Shown here piece after piece: positions 31,691 to 33,236 of a stretch of 33,236 bases of DNA. How positions within the stretch are numbered: position 1 is the stretch's first letter; each line of letters begins with the position of its first letter. The notes under the pieces are model-generated. The model searched no databases. It was not told the origin of the DNA and saw nothing but the letters and a program-made list of their open reading frames with translations. The DNA is taken from positions 1 to 33,236 of the forward strand of contig CAMWQJ010000012.1 of assembly GCA_947176415.1 (NCBI GenBank). Reading direction: 5' to 3'. Source of the DNA: an uncultured Ruminococcus sp. Its GTDB lineage: Bacteria > Bacillota > Clostridia > Oscillospirales > Ruminococcaceae. The translations under genes were made by a program, and so were the position numbers.

Positions 31691-32098
31691 GCGGAGAAAC
31701 ATGGCAACTCAGACCATACACATGAAAAAATTGTGAAATTTTGCGAAAAATAATAATAATTTTTAATTATAATTAAAGTAATTCCATTTAGAACAGACAG
31801 AAAAGAAGTTGAATAATAATTTTTCACAGCAAGGACTATAATACAGTCTGTGGAGAAATTTTATCAGAAAAGCCCTTTTCATTTCAAGTGTAATTGCTGT
31901 AAATCAGTAAATGATTTTCTGAAAAACATCTGTGATACATAGTAGTCCCGTCATCATAGTATAATCAGTTTCCTTGTCAGTTTGATTTTTTCTGTCGAAC
32001 TCATGTTAAAATATCAAGTAAAAATACTGCTTATCTGAATAGAATAACATACAAAAATCGTGCATATCTTTTATAAAAAAGGTTAAGGAGAAATAACT
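31691..32098. other. Long A+T-rich intergenic region upstream of the amidase
   Basis: No gene is seen. It contains a 16-bp A+T palindrome (TTTAATTATAATTAAA, near 31763-31778), a short CACAG/CTGTG inverted repeat near 31825-31852, and several TATAAT-like hexamers (31837-31842, 31960-31965) lacking a -35. The best promoter candidate for the amidase is TTGATT (31982-31987) with TAAAAT (32007-32012) after TG, but with a 19-bp spacer. Confidence 0.45.
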
Positions 32099-32830
32099 AT
32101 GAACAGAATAGCACGTAAAATTATAGGCGGAACAGTCATTTTCGGCTGTGCGGTTTTTGCACTGACTGCCCTGACCCATATAAGCCGAAAAAACGACTCT
32201 TCATCAGTAGCGGTCTCGACGATGTACTATGAAGAACAGAAACCGATTATTATTCTTGATGCGGGACATGGCGGAATAGACGGTGGCTGTACAGCTGTTG
32301 ACGGCACGTCTGAAAAAGGCATAAACCTTAATATAATGCTTATGCTGAGAGATTTGCTTACTGTCTCGGGATATGATGTTGAAGTGACACGTGACACGGA
32401 TATTTCAATACACGACAAGGGAGTTGAGGGAATAGCAAATCAGAAGAGTTCGGACATGGATAACAGGCTTAAACTTTTTAACAAGTATGACAATGCCGTA
32501 TGTATTTCCATACATCAGAATCAATTTACAGACTCACGCTATCACGGTGCACAGATGTTCTATTCCGAAACAAACCGCCGTAATGAAAATCTTGCACGCT
32601 CGATACAGAATAAATTTGTTGAGTTTCTACAGCCTGACAATACCCGTGAAATAAAGCAGTGCGGAAAAGAGCTTTTCCTTTGTTATTACAGCGAAAACCC
32701 GACCGTAATGGTTGAGTGCGGATTTCTTTCCAATCCCGAAGAGGCCTCGCTTCTGACAACGGAGGAGTACCAAAGCAAAGTAGCTTTCACTATCTTTGCA
32801 GGAATAAACAGCTTTATAAATTCAAAATAA
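32099..32830 (+). CDS. N-acetylmuramoyl-L-alanine amidase (Amidase_3, CwlD-like)
   Basis: The 243-residue product has an N-terminal membrane anchor or signal (about 8-27) and a zinc amidase domain that cuts the bond between MurNAc and the peptide stem of peptidoglycan. Zinc ligands are His57 ('ILDAGHGGIDGG'), Glu72 ('TSEKGINL') and His139 ('CISIHQNQF'), with catalytic Glu206 in 'VMVECGFLSNPEE'. The order 'DAGHGG', 'SEKGINL', 'RLKLFN', 'SIHQN' and 'VECGFLSN' fits CwlD, which makes muramic lactam in spore cortex, but related amidases act in cell separation, so I leave the symbol blank. AAGGAG sits 8 nt before ATG 32099. Confidence 0.92.
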   Translation: MNRIARKIIGGTVIFGCAVFALTALTHISRKNDSSSVAVSTMYYEEQKPIIILDAGHGGIDGGCTAVDGTSEKGINLNIMLMLRDLLTVSGYDVEVTRDTDISIHDKGVEGIANQKSSDMDNRLKLFNKYDNAVCISIHQNQFTDSRYHGAQMFYSETNRRNENLARSIQNKFVEFLQPDNTREIKQCGKELFLCYYSENPTVMVECGFLSNPEEASLLTTEEYQSKVAFTIFAGINSFINSK

Positions 32831-33021
32831 TACATAGATTTCCAAAAAAATATTACCGCCCACATAACTGACTGATTTTTTTGGAGCGGACAAAATAAGG
32901 TTTCTGTCGTGTTGCAGACAAAATATCGTCGGGCTGTTTTTTGCTATATGTAAGGAACATGACGATATGACGATAATATTGGTATTTTTTATAAACTCAT
33001 TTATTAGATCTGTTTAATAAC
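32831..33021. other. Intergenic spacer before the transposase remnant
   Basis: No gene was recognised. There is a TCTG/CAGA pair near 32902-32919 and an 8-bp inverted repeat ATATCGTC (32923-32930) with GACGATAT (32961-32968). Neither is a convincing terminator. Confidence 0.4.
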
Positions 33022-33170
33022 CTAATTTTGAAAATTACAAATACCTCAAATCAAAGCAACGCGGAGACCGAAATATCTTCTTTTATTTCTGTAGCGGGAG
33101 GATAAGATTTTAAATCTTTTTATGTAACGATTAATGTGTTCAACATAAATACGTCTTTTAAAGTACTGCA
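33022..33170 (-). pseudogene. C-terminal remnant of an IS5-type (DDE) transposase with in-frame stop
   Basis: The minus strand reads 'FKRRIYVEHINRYIKR', 'FKILSSRYRN', 'KRRYFGLRVALI', then a TGA (33046-33048), then 'GICNFQN' and TAG (33022-33024). The conserved end of IS5-type transposases is '...RIKRFRILS...RNKR...F...L-I-x-GIYNFEL', so the Ile-stop-Gly-Ile-Cys-Asn-Phe order shows a nonsense change inside the conserved tail. Upstream of the 'FKRR' segment the homology stops, and the N-terminal catalytic part is absent. It is a dead fragment. Confidence 0.7.
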
Positions 33171-33196
33171 CAGAATATATCGGCAACACCGCACAG

Positions 33197-33225
33197 TTGC
33201 AAAAGAGGAAAAAAAGTGATATAAT
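33197..33225 (+). promoter_or_regulatory. Sigma-A promoter reading out of the window
   Basis: TTGCAA (33197-33202), 17 bp, TATAAT (33220-33225). An ATG (33232-33234) follows six bases after the -10, so a gene with almost no leader may begin at the right edge. Confidence 0.65.
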
Positions 33226-33236
33226 ATAGATATGGA

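Noticed and set aside
31837-31965. TATAAT-like hexamers as amidase promoters
   Set aside because: No acceptable -35 at 16-18 bp and no extended TG; the region is simply A+T-rich.

Overview
The window looks like a chromosomal segment of a cellulosome-forming Ruminococcus or close relative (Firmicutes, Oscillospirales), similar in style to R. flavefaciens and R. champanellensis. The evidence is four proteins with type I dockerins, a GH5 endoglucanase whose dockerin carries the 'IMQSIANPD' helix of that group, Thr-rich linkers, A+T-rich DNA, AGGAGG-type ribosome binding sites, and clean sigma-A promoters with 17-bp spacers. No scaffoldin or cohesin gene is present. Both ends touch insertion sequences: an IS982-type transposase cut by the left edge, and a decayed IS5-type transposase tail at the right edge.

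Layout. (1) 1-1100: IS982-type transposase (-), an orphan terminator, and tRNA-Gln(CUG) (-) with its own promoter and terminator. (2) 1120-10644 (+): a lipid kinase, then a closely spaced cell-surface set: a repeat protein ending in a transglutaminase-like domain, a lipoprotein, an MBOAT O-acyltransferase, its AlgJ/AlgX-like SGNH partner, and a large dockerin protein. A second small dockerin protein follows with its own promoter. (3) 10667-15140 (+): an NAD operon consisting of an NrtR-type Nudix/winged-helix regulator, a nicotinamidase, a Prs-like enzyme, a NAMPT-like enzyme and NadE, behind a strong promoter and a 25-bp palindrome. (4) 15191-18361 (-): a SWIM/SNF2 helicase. (5) 18740-22780 (-): a PHP phosphatase - Lrp regulator - aminotransferase - ispE - lipoprotein operon. 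(6) 22923-24568 (+): an ACT-domain protein and a DUF711/UPF0210 protein. (7) 24600-26650 (+): a methyltransferase fused to BspA-like leucine-rich repeats, and a Vat-like xenobiotic acetyltransferase. (8) 26764-28665 (+): GH5-dockerin cellulase. (9) 28813-31625: a small secreted or membrane protein (+), a DUF3810 metalloprotease-like membrane protein (-) and an SGNH esterase-dockerin protein (-). (10) 32099-32830 (+): a CwlD-like amidase.

Most interesting. The NAD operon pairs a short Prs-like protein, whose phosphoribosyl-binding loop departs from the family consensus, with a NAMPT-like protein. It carries no NMN adenylyltransferase and is led by a regulator of an ADP-ribose-sensing family whose Nudix box is intact. 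That pairing resembles the phage NARP1 route (Adps + Namat), which rebuilds NAD+ directly from ADP-ribose, and could be a chromosomal version of it. Ordinary nicotinamide salvage is the competing explanation. The surface acetylation/transglutaminase/dockerin operon and the methyltransferase-LRR fusion are further candidates for undescribed biology.
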